DNA of 64,000 nt from Gammaproteobacteria bacterium. Its GTDB lineage: Bacteria > Pseudomonadota > Gammaproteobacteria > Steroidobacterales > Woeseiaceae. Within the stretch, counting starts at the first letter, position 1. Every line of letters starts with the position of its first letter. The stretch is taken from positions 1-64,000 of the forward strand of contig JAOTZC010000002.1 in assembly GCA_029861535.1 (NCBI GenBank), written 5' to 3'. Of the stretch, positions 26,670 to 35,684 are shown piece after piece. The translations under genes were made by a program, and so were the position numbers. The notes beneath the pieces were generated by a model. That model was given only the letters and a program-made list of their open reading frames with translations. It ran no database searches and had not been told where the DNA came from.

Positions 26670-26987
26670 CTACGAGTACGTTTTTCTGCCGTACCGAATC
26701 CAGCCGCCGTCTTCGATTCCTAAAGGGTCGTGGTGCGTCCAGTGCACCAACCCGCCCAGGTCATTGTATTCGTACATGCCGCGAAACGACACGCGATCGC
26801 CCATACCGACAGGGACCCGCTTTGCGAGCTCAATATTATGGGCGATCAGCAGCGACTGCTTGTTGTTGAGACCGATGATAAAGCGTTGATGCCTCGAGCC
26901 GTCATTGTCGTCCAATAACAGCCGACGAATGTAGCCGCTGTCTTCAATCCATTCGCCGGAGTCGGCTTTGCCGTAGTTAGGTTTCAT
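26670..26987 (-). CDS. DUF3465 domain protein, no signal peptide
   Basis: About 105 residues matching DUF3465, a small OB-like family of unknown function. The conserved core is SRHQRFIIGL, LLIAHNIELAKRVP and the highly conserved GLVHWTHHDPLGIEDGGWI. Typical members carry a signal peptide; here the ATG at 26987 gives MKPNYGKADSGEW without one. The only longer frame runs back through the terminator of the OmpA gene, so it is not believable as a secreted start. The gene has only a few bases between that terminator and its start and may depend on read-through. Confidence 0.8.
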   Translation of the reverse strand: MKPNYGKADSGEWIEDSGYIRRLLLDDNDGSRHQRFIIGLNNKQSLLIAHNIELAKRVPVGMGDRVSFRGMYEYNDLGGLVHWTHHDPLGIEDGGWIRYGRKTYS

Positions 26988-26994
26988 CGGCACC

Positions 26995-27028
26995 AAAAAA
27001 ACGCGGCGCCCCATCCGTGGGGCGCCGC
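26995..27028 (-). terminator. Intrinsic terminator after the OmpA lipoprotein gene
   Basis: On the minus strand a perfect 10-bp stem (GCGGCGCCCC, loop ACGGAT, GGGGCGCCGC) is followed by seven T. It begins 23 bp after the OmpA stop and its T-run ends 7 bp before the DUF3465 ATG, so it lies in that gene's leader. Confidence 0.92.
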
Positions 27029-27051
27029 CATTCGTTGCTTTGGCTGTAACG

Positions 27052-27729
27052 CTAACCGGCGGTGACCGGTACCATCGTAATCTCAACGCGGCGATTTGCC
27101 TGGCGACCGGAAGACGAAGTGTTATCGGCAACCGGACGAAGCTCGCCCATGCCGACGGTAATCACACGCTGATTGGAGACGCCCTGCGTCTGCAGGTAGG
27201 TCGCCACCGACGTTGCCCGACGCTCCGATAGGCTCTGGTTGTGAGACTCGCTGCCTGTGCTGTCGGTATGGCCGGCGACCTCGACGACAGTCTGGTCATA
27301 CTCACCCAGTACTTTGCCGACCGAAGTCAGTACGTCGAAGAATGCCGGGCTCAGGTCGGAGCTGTTCGTTGCGAAAGTGACATTGCCGGGCATATTCAGC
27401 GTAATATTGTCGCCAATGCGTGTAACGCTGACGCCTGTGCCTTCGAGCTCGGCGCGCAACTGCGCTTCCTGGCGATCCATATAGTAGCCAATAGAGCCGC
27501 CCGCCAAGGCGCCGACACCGGCAAGAATCAATGCGTGTTGGCGACGCTCAACAGCATCGTCACCCGAGACCAGGCCTACGACGGCACCGGCAGCGGCACC
27601 AATCAATGCGCCCTTGGTCGCCTTGCTGGTCTCTTCTTCCCGCGTATATGGGTCCAGCGTCTGACAGCCCGTTACGAGCACCGCGAATCCGACAACGAGC
27701 GATAACGCCCGTACCGATTTGATATTCAT
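27052..27729 (-). CDS. OmpA-family lipoprotein with glycine zipper
   Basis: An outer-membrane lipoprotein of 225 residues. The signal MNIKSVRALSLVVGF... ends in lipobox LVTGC, with Cys as the lipidated residue. Next come a glycine-zipper region (ALIGAAAGAVVGLVSG and GVGALAGGSIGYYMD, about 45-95), then the OmpA C-terminal peptidoglycan-binding domain with AGHTDSTGSESHNQSLSERR. It resembles YiaD/Pal-type anchors. Two adjacent ATGs exist; the second, 27729, is better spaced from AAAGGAC. Confidence 0.9.
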   Translation of the reverse strand: MNIKSVRALSLVVGFAVLVTGCQTLDPYTREEETSKATKGALIGAAAGAVVGLVSGDDAVERRQHALILAGVGALAGGSIGYYMDRQEAQLRAELEGTGVSVTRIGDNITLNMPGNVTFATNSSDLSPAFFDVLTSVGKVLGEYDQTVVEVAGHTDSTGSESHNQSLSERRATSVATYLQTQGVSNQRVITVGMGELRPVADNTSSSGRQANRRVEITMVPVTAG

Positions 27730-27849
27730 CATTCTGTCCTTTAATTGCCTGCGAAGTTTACGAGCGAATTGTACCCAATTACTGGCTGAACAAATCCTGA
27801 AGTACGTCACGCTTATGTAGAATAAACGGCCCGGATCAGGGACCCCGTC

Positions 27850-28317
27850 ATGAGCGAAACCCACAGCTGGCTCGAGCGATACGAAAGCAATCACCGCAAC
27901 CTGACCTACCCTTGGGTTTACTGGGCAGCTGTACCGATGGTGGTGCTCGGCACCGTCGGGATACTTTGGACCCTGCCGATTCCGGTACAGTTTTATGAGA
28001 TATCCCCGCTCTTAAACTGGGGCAGCGCTTTTCTGATGGTGACCGCGGTGTATTACTTCATCATTTCGCTGTCGCTCGCGATCGGCTTGTTGCCATTCAT
28101 TCTCGGCCTCGCTTTCTGCCAGCTGTGGCTGCAACAGTCCTCGTTCGCGCCGCTGCGCGTGTCGATCGGTCTGCTGGCTGCCGGCTTGATCGGTCTGTGG
28201 CTCGGACACCGTAATGAAAAGGGTTTTGGCGCAATTATTGAGGATCTGCAGACCATAATGATTGGCCCGGCGTGGTTGCTATCAGTGATTTATCGCCGGG
28301 TCGGCATTCCCTTTTAG
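27850..28317 (+). CDS. Mpo1-like (DUF962) membrane protein
   Basis: A 155-residue protein with four predicted membrane helices. It resembles DUF962/Mpo1, a family whose yeast member is a fatty acid 2-hydroxylase-linked dioxygenase using iron held by histidines. The C-terminal signature GHRNEKGFGAIIEDLQTIMI fits. At the N-terminus the family pattern H-x-N-x-x-N-x-x-x-H-x-x-G-x-P appears as NHRNLTYPWVYWAAVP: the second His is Tyr and the Gly is Ala. Activity may therefore be altered. It is divergent from the OmpA gene across about 120 bp. Confidence 0.75.
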   Translation: MSETHSWLERYESNHRNLTYPWVYWAAVPMVVLGTVGILWTLPIPVQFYEISPLLNWGSAFLMVTAVYYFIISLSLAIGLLPFILGLAFCQLWLQQSSFAPLRVSIGLLAAGLIGLWLGHRNEKGFGAIIEDLQTIMIGPAWLLSVIYRRVGIPF

Positions 28318-28409
28318 CGAACGCAACGGATCCATGTATGTTAGCGGCTGAGGATTCGTCTAGAATCAGCGCCGCAGACGAATCGCCACCATTTCTAAGG
28401 ACCGCATCG

Positions 28410-29582
28410 ATGGCCACTTCCAGACTTGATCCGATGGACCTCTACGACATTCACTCGGAATTCTCCGATGACGAATTGATGGTCCGTGATTCTGTCGCCC
28501 GCTTCGTGGACGCAAAAGCGCTGCCGCTAATGCGAGAAGCCTTCGAACAACACACGTTTCCGCAGGAATTGGTTCCACAGGTTGCGGAGCTCGGCCTACT
28601 CGGTAGTTCGATCGAAGGCTACGACTGTGCCGGACTGAACAGCATTTGCTACGGCTTGATCTGCCAGGAGCTGGAGCGCGGCGATAGCGGCCTGCGCAGT
28701 TTTGTTTCTGTCCAATCGAGCCTTGTTATGTATCCGATTTATGCCTTCGGTTCGGATGAACAGAAACAACGCTGGCTACCGCCGATGGCGCGCGGTGAAG
28801 CTATCGGATGTTTCGGTTTAACCGAACCGCAGGGCGGGTCCGATCCGGGCAACATGAAAACTCATGCACGGCGCGATGGCGGCGATTGGATACTGAATGG
28901 CGCCAAGATGTGGATCACGAATGGCACGATCGCCGATTTGGCATTGGTTTGGGCGAAAACCGACGAGGGGATACTGGGCTTCATCGTCGAAAAAGACATG
29001 CCCGGATATACGACGCAGGAAATCGAGAACAAGTTCTCGCTGCGAGCCTCGGTGACGTCCGGCCTGTTCTTCGACAACGTTCGCGTACCTGAGGGAAATG
29101 TATTGCCAGGCGTCAGCGGGCTGCGCGGCCCGTTGAGTTGCCTGACGCAAGCCCGCTACGGCATTACTTGGGGCGTTATTGGCGCGGCGCAGGCCTGTCT
29201 TAGTGAAGTGCTTAACTACACTCAGGATCGCGTGCTATTTGGCAAGCCATTGGCGAACACACAGACGATTCAGATTCGACTCGCGGATATGAGCCGCAGA
29301 ATTACGACTGCACAACTGTTATCGCTGCGACTCGGCCGAATAAAGGACGCCGGCAAGCTCAAACCGACACAGGTGTCGCTAGCGAAATGGAACAACTGCC
29401 GCGCAGCAATCGACATTGCGCGCGACTCGCGCGACATTTTGGGCGGCGCGGGCATCAGTGCCGAGTACGTACCGATACGTCACATGCTAAATCTTGAAAG
29501 CGTCATTACCTATGAAGGTACCGAGACGATTCACCAGCTCACGGTGGGTCGGGAGCTGACCGGCGTTAATGCCTTCGGTTGA
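28410..29582 (+). CDS. gcdH: Glutaryl-CoA dehydrogenase
   Basis: FAD-dependent oxidative decarboxylation of glutaryl-CoA to crotonyl-CoA in lysine and tryptophan breakdown. The ATG at 28410 gives 390 residues. CFGLTEPQGGSDPGNM and ILNGAKMWITNG are the flavin-loop motifs, and the catalytic base is Glu369 in ITYEGTETIHQL. QARYGITWGVIGAA is the GcdH-specific segment. It is followed after 6 bp by a MATE transporter. Longer upstream frames lack a ribosome site. Confidence 0.92.
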   Translation: MATSRLDPMDLYDIHSEFSDDELMVRDSVARFVDAKALPLMREAFEQHTFPQELVPQVAELGLLGSSIEGYDCAGLNSICYGLICQELERGDSGLRSFVSVQSSLVMYPIYAFGSDEQKQRWLPPMARGEAIGCFGLTEPQGGSDPGNMKTHARRDGGDWILNGAKMWITNGTIADLALVWAKTDEGILGFIVEKDMPGYTTQEIENKFSLRASVTSGLFFDNVRVPEGNVLPGVSGLRGPLSCLTQARYGITWGVIGAAQACLSEVLNYTQDRVLFGKPLANTQTIQIRLADMSRRITTAQLLSLRLGRIKDAGKLKPTQVSLAKWNNCRAAIDIARDSRDILGGAGISAEYVPIRHMLNLESVITYEGTETIHQLTVGRELTGVNAFG

Positions 29583-29588
29583 CGCGCG

Positions 29589-30905
29589 TTGACTGACCGC
29601 GCAGTACCGCGCGACCGTGACGTCTGGCGCATTGCGGCGCCGATGATCCTCTCCAACATCTCCGTGCCGTTACTCGGCATGGTGGACACTGGCGTGACCG
29701 GTCACCTGGAGAGCCCTGTATATCTCGGCGCAGTTGCGATTGGCAGTGTGCTTTTCAGTTTTTTGTACACCGGCGTGAATTTCCTGCGAATGGGCACTAC
29801 CGGCATCGCGGCGCAGTATTTCGGTGCCAACGACTTTGATGGATTGCGCGTGTCTCTCGGCCAAGCAATCATCGCTGCGCTCGCCATCGCATTGACATTA
29901 TTGCTGCTGCAGTGGCCGATCAGTCAGCTAGCGATGCAACTGGTCGGTGCCGAGATACGCATCGAACAGTATGCGCTCGAGTATTTCTTCATTCGTATCT
30001 GGAGCGCGCCGGGAACGCTGGCCAACATGGTTCTGATCGGCTGGTTTCTTGGATTACAGAACGCGCGCGTGCCGTTATTAATCTTTCTAACGGTCAATCT
30101 AATCAATATTTTTCTTGACCTGTTATTTGTTGTCGTACTCGGCATGAAAGTCGACGGCGTGGCATTGGCATCGGTGATCGCCGAATACTCGGGACTTGTG
30201 GTTGGACTCTATTTTGCCGCAAGGGCGATACGAAAACATGGCGGCCGATGGCCAGTGGCAAAGCTTGTCAAGATCAAGGAATACGGCGCTTTTTTTGCAG
30301 TTAATGCCAATCTTTTCGTTCGCACGATGGCGTTGATGTTTGCAATCGGGTTCGTTACGGCGCAGGGCGCGCGAATGGGCGAAGTCATCCTCGCTGCGAA
30401 TGCGATCATGATGAATTTTCAAAACTTAACCGCATTCGGGTTGGACGGTTTTGCACATGCGGCCGAGGCACTCGTCGGTAAGGCAATTGGCGAGAAAAAT
30501 CGCGAGGCGCTGCAAACTGCTGTGCGACTGAGCCTGAAATGGTCGCTGTATTTTGCGGTTGGTTTCAGTATTTGCTATGCGATTGGAGGTCCGTTCCTGA
30601 TAGCCCTCCTGACCGATCTACCAGAAATTCGTGATGCGGCGACCCGGTATCTGCCGTGGATGATCATCTCGCCATTAATCGCGGTCTGGTCATTCCTTTA
30701 CGACGGCGTATACGTCGGCGCAACGCGCGCTCGCGATATGCGCAACATCATGATCGTATCGACATTTATCGTATTTCTGCCGGCCTGGTACCTGTTGCAG
30801 CCTTGGGGTAACCATGGCCTATGGCTTGCCTTCATGGTGTTCTTGGCAAGCCGCGGAATCGGCATGCATGTCGGCTATCGTCGAAAGGTATTGCTCGCGA
30901 TGTGA
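29589..30905 (+). CDS. dinF: MATE efflux protein, DinF type
   Basis: A 438-residue multidrug/oligosaccharidyl-lipid/polysaccharide flippase family member with 12 predicted membrane segments. RIAAPMILSNISVPLLGMVDT and GHLESPVYLGAVAIG match DinF-like MATE pumps driven by sodium or proton gradients. The start is TTG at 29589, 6 bp after gcdH, suggesting coupling. Its stop is 5 bp from the stop of a second MATE gene on the other strand. Confidence 0.88.
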   Translation: MTDRAVPRDRDVWRIAAPMILSNISVPLLGMVDTGVTGHLESPVYLGAVAIGSVLFSFLYTGVNFLRMGTTGIAAQYFGANDFDGLRVSLGQAIIAALAIALTLLLLQWPISQLAMQLVGAEIRIEQYALEYFFIRIWSAPGTLANMVLIGWFLGLQNARVPLLIFLTVNLINIFLDLLFVVVLGMKVDGVALASVIAEYSGLVVGLYFAARAIRKHGGRWPVAKLVKIKEYGAFFAVNANLFVRTMALMFAIGFVTAQGARMGEVILAANAIMMNFQNLTAFGLDGFAHAAEALVGKAIGEKNREALQTAVRLSLKWSLYFAVGFSICYAIGGPFLIALLTDLPEIRDAATRYLPWMIISPLIAVWSFLYDGVYVGATRARDMRNIMIVSTFIVFLPAWYLLQPWGNHGLWLAFMVFLASRGIGMHVGYRRKVLLAM

Positions 30906-30910
30906 TCCTG

Positions 30911-32260
30911 TCAGTCGTCCGTGCACAGACGATGCGCAGCGGCGCGTGCCCAAATATAGGCGCCAATGCCGGACACGATGTTGGCGACGGCGTAAGCCGC
31001 AAAAATACCGATCACGCCGAAAAATTTCGCTCCGATGAGTGCCAGCGGCACATACAAAACGAAGGTGCGAGCAACGCTAATCCACACACCCGGCATCGGT
31101 TTACCCAAACCATTGAAAGCGGCGTTCATGACCATGACCATGCCGTAGGTTCCGTAGCTGACAGGAACTACCCACAGAAATAGGCGGGTAACACTGATGA
31201 CGTCTTCGCTCTGACTAAACAGTGCCGCAATAGAGCCCGAAAACAATGCGAGGACAATCGCAATAACCAACCCGCTCGCGATGCAGAATATTGCGCATAA
31301 CCACAGCGCGTGGAGAATTCGCCTTTCTCGACCGGCGGAAAGATTCTGCCCGACGAACGGGCCGATAATCGACGACATCGCATAAAAAATGACCAGTACC
31401 GTCGATTCGATGCGGCTGGCCACGCCAAATCCGGCAACGGCATCAGCACCGAAGCGCGCGATCATTGCAGTAACGACAACGGCGGCGAGCGGCACGATCG
31501 CATTGGTGCCGGCTGCCGGTAGGCCAACGTGCAAGACATCCACCCAGGATTTTCGTAACTCCTTTGGATCGGGTTTGTTGAAGCTGACCATATCGAGACG
31601 CATCTTCATCAAATACAAAGTTCCAATGAAAATCGTCGCACGCGCCACCAGTGCTGCCATCGCCGCACCGTTCAATCCCATTGCCGGTACCGGCCCAATG
31701 CCGAAAATAAGAATCGGATCGAAAATCACATTCAAGACGGACGCCAGCACCATCAACATGCTTGGCAGACGCGTGTCACCGGTTGCGCGCATGCTCGCCA
31801 TACCAACCATGCCGACAACGATGAACGGCACTCCCGAGTAGAGAATCAACATGAAGCCGCGTATCAGCGGCAACATGTCTTCCGGCGCACCGAGAAGCCG
31901 AAACAGCGGATTGATCGTCAGCATGCCGATGGCGCAAATGACGAACGTGATCAGGAACGAAAGAATCAGGCTATCGGTTGCAAGCCGTCGTGCGCGGTGA
32001 TGATCATTGGAACCAATTGCCCGTGCAACCACCGACGATGTTCCGGCCCCAAGGCCGATCGCGATACTGGTCACGATCATTAGTATCGGAAAGCCGAATC
32101 CAAATGCGGCTAGCTCGCGGTCCCCGACCCGGCCAATAAACCACGTGTCAATCAGGCTCTGCGTCATCATTGTCGTGATGCCGAAGAGAACGGGAACGGT
32201 CATGTCGACAAGGTGTCGTCCGACCGGGCCGTGCGTGAGCCGGGCTCTGTGCTCTGTCAT
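30911..32260 (-). CDS. MATE efflux transporter
   Basis: A 449-residue MATE protein distinct from the adjacent DinF-type one. Starting at ATG 32260 (MTEHRARLTHGPVGRHLVDM), it has PVLFGITTMMTQSLIDTWFI and LGAGTSSVVARAIGSND in the first half, as in the VmrA/NorM-like group. About 12 membrane segments. The longer reading frame to 32344 has no support. It is transcribed alone, divergent from the Nudix gene. Substrates are not predictable. Confidence 0.86.
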   Translation of the reverse strand: MTEHRARLTHGPVGRHLVDMTVPVLFGITTMMTQSLIDTWFIGRVGDRELAAFGFGFPILMIVTSIAIGLGAGTSSVVARAIGSNDHHRARRLATDSLILSFLITFVICAIGMLTINPLFRLLGAPEDMLPLIRGFMLILYSGVPFIVVGMVGMASMRATGDTRLPSMLMVLASVLNVIFDPILIFGIGPVPAMGLNGAAMAALVARATIFIGTLYLMKMRLDMVSFNKPDPKELRKSWVDVLHVGLPAAGTNAIVPLAAVVVTAMIARFGADAVAGFGVASRIESTVLVIFYAMSSIIGPFVGQNLSAGRERRILHALWLCAIFCIASGLVIAIVLALFSGSIAALFSQSEDVISVTRLFLWVVPVSYGTYGMVMVMNAAFNGLGKPMPGVWISVARTFVLYVPLALIGAKFFGVIGIFAAYAVANIVSGIGAYIWARAAAHRLCTDD

Positions 32261-32400
32261 TGGCGTCCGGATTGCAAAAAGACGGCCCCGCAGCGGAGGC
32301 CAACAACCACTATGAACGACTTCAGAGGACCAGGCAATCGTCATTGATTATTCGCCGGCTGCGGTATCATCTTTGCACCTCAGACCGCAGGTGAACGTTC

Positions 32401-32943
32401 ATGAGCTGGAAAAAGATCGACTCTCGTCTCGTCTACGAGAATGACTGGATGCAGGTGCTCGAGGACAAAGTTATTAATCCACGCGGTGGGCGGAATGACT
32501 ATGGCCATATTCATTTCAAGAACCGCGCCGTGGCGATCTTGCCGCTCGACGAGAACAACAATACGTGGCTGGTCGGACAAGATCGCTACACCTTGGGCGA
32601 ATGGTCCTGGGAGCTGCCGATGGGCGGCGCCCCACACGATGAGGACCTGCTTGCTGCGGCAAAACGTGAGCTTAAGGAAGAAACCGGACTTACTGCAGAT
32701 TGCTGGACTGAATTGATGCAGTTACACCTGAGCAACTCGATTACAAACGAGCTCGGCGTCGTCTTCATTGCCGAGGAACTCAGTGCGGGTCGGACCGCGT
32801 TTGACGAGACCGAGGTGCTCGAGGTTCGAAAAACACCATTGATGGATGCAATCGCAATGGTTGGTTCGGGAGAAATCACGGACGCAATGAGCGTCGCGGC
32901 GCTATTGCGTGCGGCTTTGATGAACGCTGACTCGTTACGGTAA
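32401..32943 (+). CDS. Nudix hydrolase, ADP-ribose pyrophosphatase-like
   Basis: A 180-residue Nudix enzyme. The Nudix box Gx5Ex7REUxEExGU is complete from GGAPHDEDLL to RELKEETGL (about 76-98). Upstream GEWSWELPMGG matches the ADP-ribose/ADP-sugar pyrophosphatase group. It is a housekeeping hydrolase of nucleoside diphosphate derivatives. Its 3' end overlaps the 3' end of the sortase gene on the other strand by 9 bp. Confidence 0.88.
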   Translation: MSWKKIDSRLVYENDWMQVLEDKVINPRGGRNDYGHIHFKNRAVAILPLDENNNTWLVGQDRYTLGEWSWELPMGGAPHDEDLLAAAKRELKEETGLTADCWTELMQLHLSNSITNELGVVFIAEELSAGRTAFDETEVLEVRKTPLMDAIAMVGSGEITDAMSVAALLRAALMNADSLR

Positions 32944-33516
32944 TCGTCTGGCCGTTACAACGTAACGCATCGGCCCGCCGGTATCGGACGCATCGAACGG
33001 ATAACAGGTGACGAGACTCAACATCGGTTCGTCACTGTCGAGCAACAAGCTGCTGCGCCTCGAATCGACGACATCGAGATCTATGATTTCGTACAGGTGC
33101 GCATGCCCGTCCGCCGTCTCGATCCGTAGCGCCTCTCCGAGTGCTAGGTGCTGAAGAAACCTGAAATGAGTATCACGATGTCCAGCGATGACGCTATTAC
33201 CACGCTTGCCCGGTAACGAACTGGCACTGAGATGGCCCGGACCGAAAGCCAGCGTTCGTCCGGAGCCGCCGGCTAGCACAATTAGGTCGATCTCGCCGCC
33301 TTTGGCCAACAAGCGTGCCACCGGCCAGGTGTCGGCCCATGGCCAAGGCACCGGATTTATTGCACCGTAGCCCGCACGATCCCACGCGCGCAGCATCAGC
33401 TCCTGCGCAACCCAGGCTTTCGCCGGAATGTAGGCCCCCTGGCCCAAAGCCAAGAAACCGAGTCCAAGAAGGCAGGACACAATCCAGCGCCGTCGTCGCT
33501 TATTGAGCCAACGCAC
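32935..33516 (-). CDS. Class GN sortase of the dedicated proteobacterial system
   Basis: A 193-residue membrane-anchored transpeptidase. One N-terminal TM (about 11-30) after a basic MRWLNKRRRRW is followed by the sortase fold. Catalytic residues are His113 (VIAGHRDTHF), Cys171 (LSLVTCYPF) and Arg184 (MRYVVTAR). The reading frame extends far upstream, but the true start is probably GTG 33516 (or GTG 33525), which overlaps the end of the target gene by 17 bp. Paired with the VIT/vWA target upstream and the PdsR/PdsS genes across the divergent promoter, it forms a one-sortase, one-substrate system. Confidence 0.9.
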   Translation of the reverse strand: MRWLNKRRRRWIVSCLLGLGFLALGQGAYIPAKAWVAQELMLRAWDRAGYGAINPVPWPWADTWPVARLLAKGGEIDLIVLAGGSGRTLAFGPGHLSASSLPGKRGNSVIAGHRDTHFRFLQHLALGEALRIETADGHAHLYEIIDLDVVDSRRSSLLLDSDEPMLSLVTCYPFDASDTGGPMRYVVTARRLP

Positions 33517-35563
33517 GCTGGCCACGCCGTCGAACGCGCCCGAGTAGCAGCATAAACATCGCCGCCAGCATGCAGGCCGCGCCGAACAACTGTAGTTGTG
33601 CGGCATTCGTCGCCGTCGCCGGAAATCCGAATATCGCATGGCTGCTCTGTCCATAGGCCATCCGGTTCGGTACCTGGTCACGTCGCAGCAACTCGCCGGC
33701 AACGCGAGCCGGCGTCTTATCGACGGCGATCAGGCTCGTATACTTGCTGACGAGGTGGTGTTTGAGCGCTGTCGAGACAACTTCGTCGCGAATCTCGGAC
33801 GCATCGGCGCCGCGCCGTCCCATATCCATCAGTTCACCGATGCGAGCTCTTGCCCACAGCGCGGCGACGCCCGGGCTGTCAGCGCCATCCGCAATCGCCA
33901 ACTCGCGAACCCACGCGCCATTGACGGTGTTCCCACTGATGCCGACAACGTCCGTGTCGTGCACTACGCCGCTAATTTTTGCTTTGACCGATACCGGCTC
34001 ATTGACGTAAAGATCAGGTACGACATCAGGATACGCATCGACGATTACACCACTCGGCCAGTCGATTGAAATGTTCGTTACCTGGGGTTGTTCGATTTTG
34101 CCGAACAACAAGTCCATCCTTTCGCCGACTTCATTTAGAGCACTGATCATCGTGTAAGTACCGCGGCCGGTCTCGGCCGCTTTGCGCATGAACCAGCTGT
34201 TCGGCGCCGAGCCGATTCCTACGGTAAACAGTCGCCCGTTGCCAAGCCGCCGATCGATCAGTTTGAACAACTCGTCCTCATTACCGACGGCCCCATCGGT
34301 AATGAACACAACCTGGCGTAGATGAGTCTCTGCAGGCGGATTACCAAGCGCGAGTTCGAGCGCGGCGCGCATCTCTGTGCCGCCATTGGCTTGAAGCGAA
34401 GCAACGAATGCATCGGCAGCAGACATGCTGCCGCTATCGACCGCGACGCTGGTTGGGAATAAGGCATTGGGCTGTGAACTGAATGCGATGACGTTGAAGC
34501 GGTCGCCGGCACGCAGGCGTTTCAATGCGCGGCCAAGTGCTTTTTTCGCCTGTCCGATCGAGGTTCCGTGCATCGAACCCGATGTGTCGATGATGAAAAT
34601 CATCTCGCGCGGCATCAGCTGTTTGGCGGCAGATTCCGTTGATGGCGGCATGACCATCAGTAAATAGTGAGGTTCACCGTCTATCGTCTCTGTAAATGCC
34701 ATAGCCTGTGGCGCAGCCGCAGCTAACGGCTTCCAGATGAGCTCAAAATCCTGGTCCATCGGCACCGTCTGACCGGCCAGCACAATGTCGTAGCGGCCGC
34801 TCTGCTGTGCGACGTTGACCGGGTGATATCGACTGGCGATGATTTCGAGTGGTACGCCGACGTTCAAATCTATTTGTATGGATGCACGGTGTGCACTCGA
34901 ATTTGCAACCATCGGCGGGGAAATCAAAGATGCGTTGTCGACTTGTGTCGTATCCGCAGACCAACCGCTGCCCTGCCGATCCGGCAACGGCGTTCCGGGG
35001 ATATACCTGGGCGTCAGCGTCATCGGAAATCGCAAGCTGAACATTCCATTTGCGTATTGCAGGTCTTCGAGATATTCGATCTCGACGACGACACGTTCAC
35101 CGGGCGCGATATTCGCGACCGATGTCGTAAACATGTTTGGTCTTTGCTGTTCAATTAGGCTGGCTTTCTTGCCCTCGGCTTTCGCCCGCTCATATTCCTT
35201 CCTGGCTTTTTCTTTCTCTCGAATTTCGCCTTCGATGAAACGGTCGCCTATGTGCAGACGCATGCGGTCAACTGCGGCCTTGTCCGGCAAAGGGAACACA
35301 TAGATTCCCTCAACCCAGTCTTGACCCGTGTTCTCAAATTCTTGGCGCACTTTGACGCGTGCAACGAGGCCACTGATTTTCATCTCTACATCGGTGTTCA
35401 TCAGCGTCGCAACGCGATAGCCCTGCTGCATGCGCAACAACAGGCTTCCTGATTGAACTTGTTCTGGCTTGATTTCACTAGCGAGTGCGCTGGCCGCAGC
35501 TATTAACATCCATGCGGTCGTTAGCGCGCGCCCGGCCAATAGCCTTATTTTTCGTCGGTGCAT
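33500..35563 (-). CDS. Sortase target protein with VIT and vWA domains
   Basis: A 687-residue exported protein starting at ATG 35563 after GGGAGAG. Signal peptide (cleavage near ALA-S at 29), VIT domain (about 35-165), vWA domain beginning at MIFIIDTSGSM with the MIDAS motif DTSGS at 326-330, then a C-terminal sorting region. That region is FPATAT (647-652), a hydrophobic helix and the basic tail GRVRRRG, a Gram-positive-like sorting signal matching marine proteobacterial sortase targets. After cleavage it is presumably attached to or released from the envelope by the adjacent sortase; the acceptor is unknown. Related proteins resemble inter-alpha-trypsin inhibitor heavy chains. Confidence 0.92.
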   Translation of the reverse strand: MHRRKIRLLAGRALTTAWMLIAAASALASEIKPEQVQSGSLLLRMQQGYRVATLMNTDVEMKISGLVARVKVRQEFENTGQDWVEGIYVFPLPDKAAVDRMRLHIGDRFIEGEIREKEKARKEYERAKAEGKKASLIEQQRPNMFTTSVANIAPGERVVVEIEYLEDLQYANGMFSLRFPMTLTPRYIPGTPLPDRQGSGWSADTTQVDNASLISPPMVANSSAHRASIQIDLNVGVPLEIIASRYHPVNVAQQSGRYDIVLAGQTVPMDQDFELIWKPLAAAAPQAMAFTETIDGEPHYLLMVMPPSTESAAKQLMPREMIFIIDTSGSMHGTSIGQAKKALGRALKRLRAGDRFNVIAFSSQPNALFPTSVAVDSGSMSAADAFVASLQANGGTEMRAALELALGNPPAETHLRQVVFITDGAVGNEDELFKLIDRRLGNGRLFTVGIGSAPNSWFMRKAAETGRGTYTMISALNEVGERMDLLFGKIEQPQVTNISIDWPSGVIVDAYPDVVPDLYVNEPVSVKAKISGVVHDTDVVGISGNTVNGAWVRELAIADGADSPGVAALWARARIGELMDMGRRGADASEIRDEVVSTALKHHLVSKYTSLIAVDKTPARVAGELLRRDQVPNRMAYGQSSHAIFGFPATATNAAQLQLFGAACMLAAMFMLLLGRVRRRGQRALAQ

Positions 35564-35628
35564 TGCAGCTCTCCCTTTGCGGTTATCAGCATTGCAACAG
35601 ACCATTGGGCCGATCTATCGACCTGAGC

Positions 35629-35670
35629 GTGGCAATGCACAGGCGTAATGTGGCAAATTGTGGTCGTAAT
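35629..35670. repeat. Two tandem 21-bp units between pdsR and the sortase target
   Basis: Units 35629-35649 and 35650-35670 are in direct head-to-tail order and agree at 14 of 21 positions. The agreement is concentrated at the ends: GTGGCAA at the start and CGTAAT at the end. The 21-bp period is two helical turns. They lie 15 bp before the pdsR GTG, as expected for an autoregulatory operator. Confidence 0.55.
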
Positions 35671-35684
35671 CAACGGAGCAGCTT

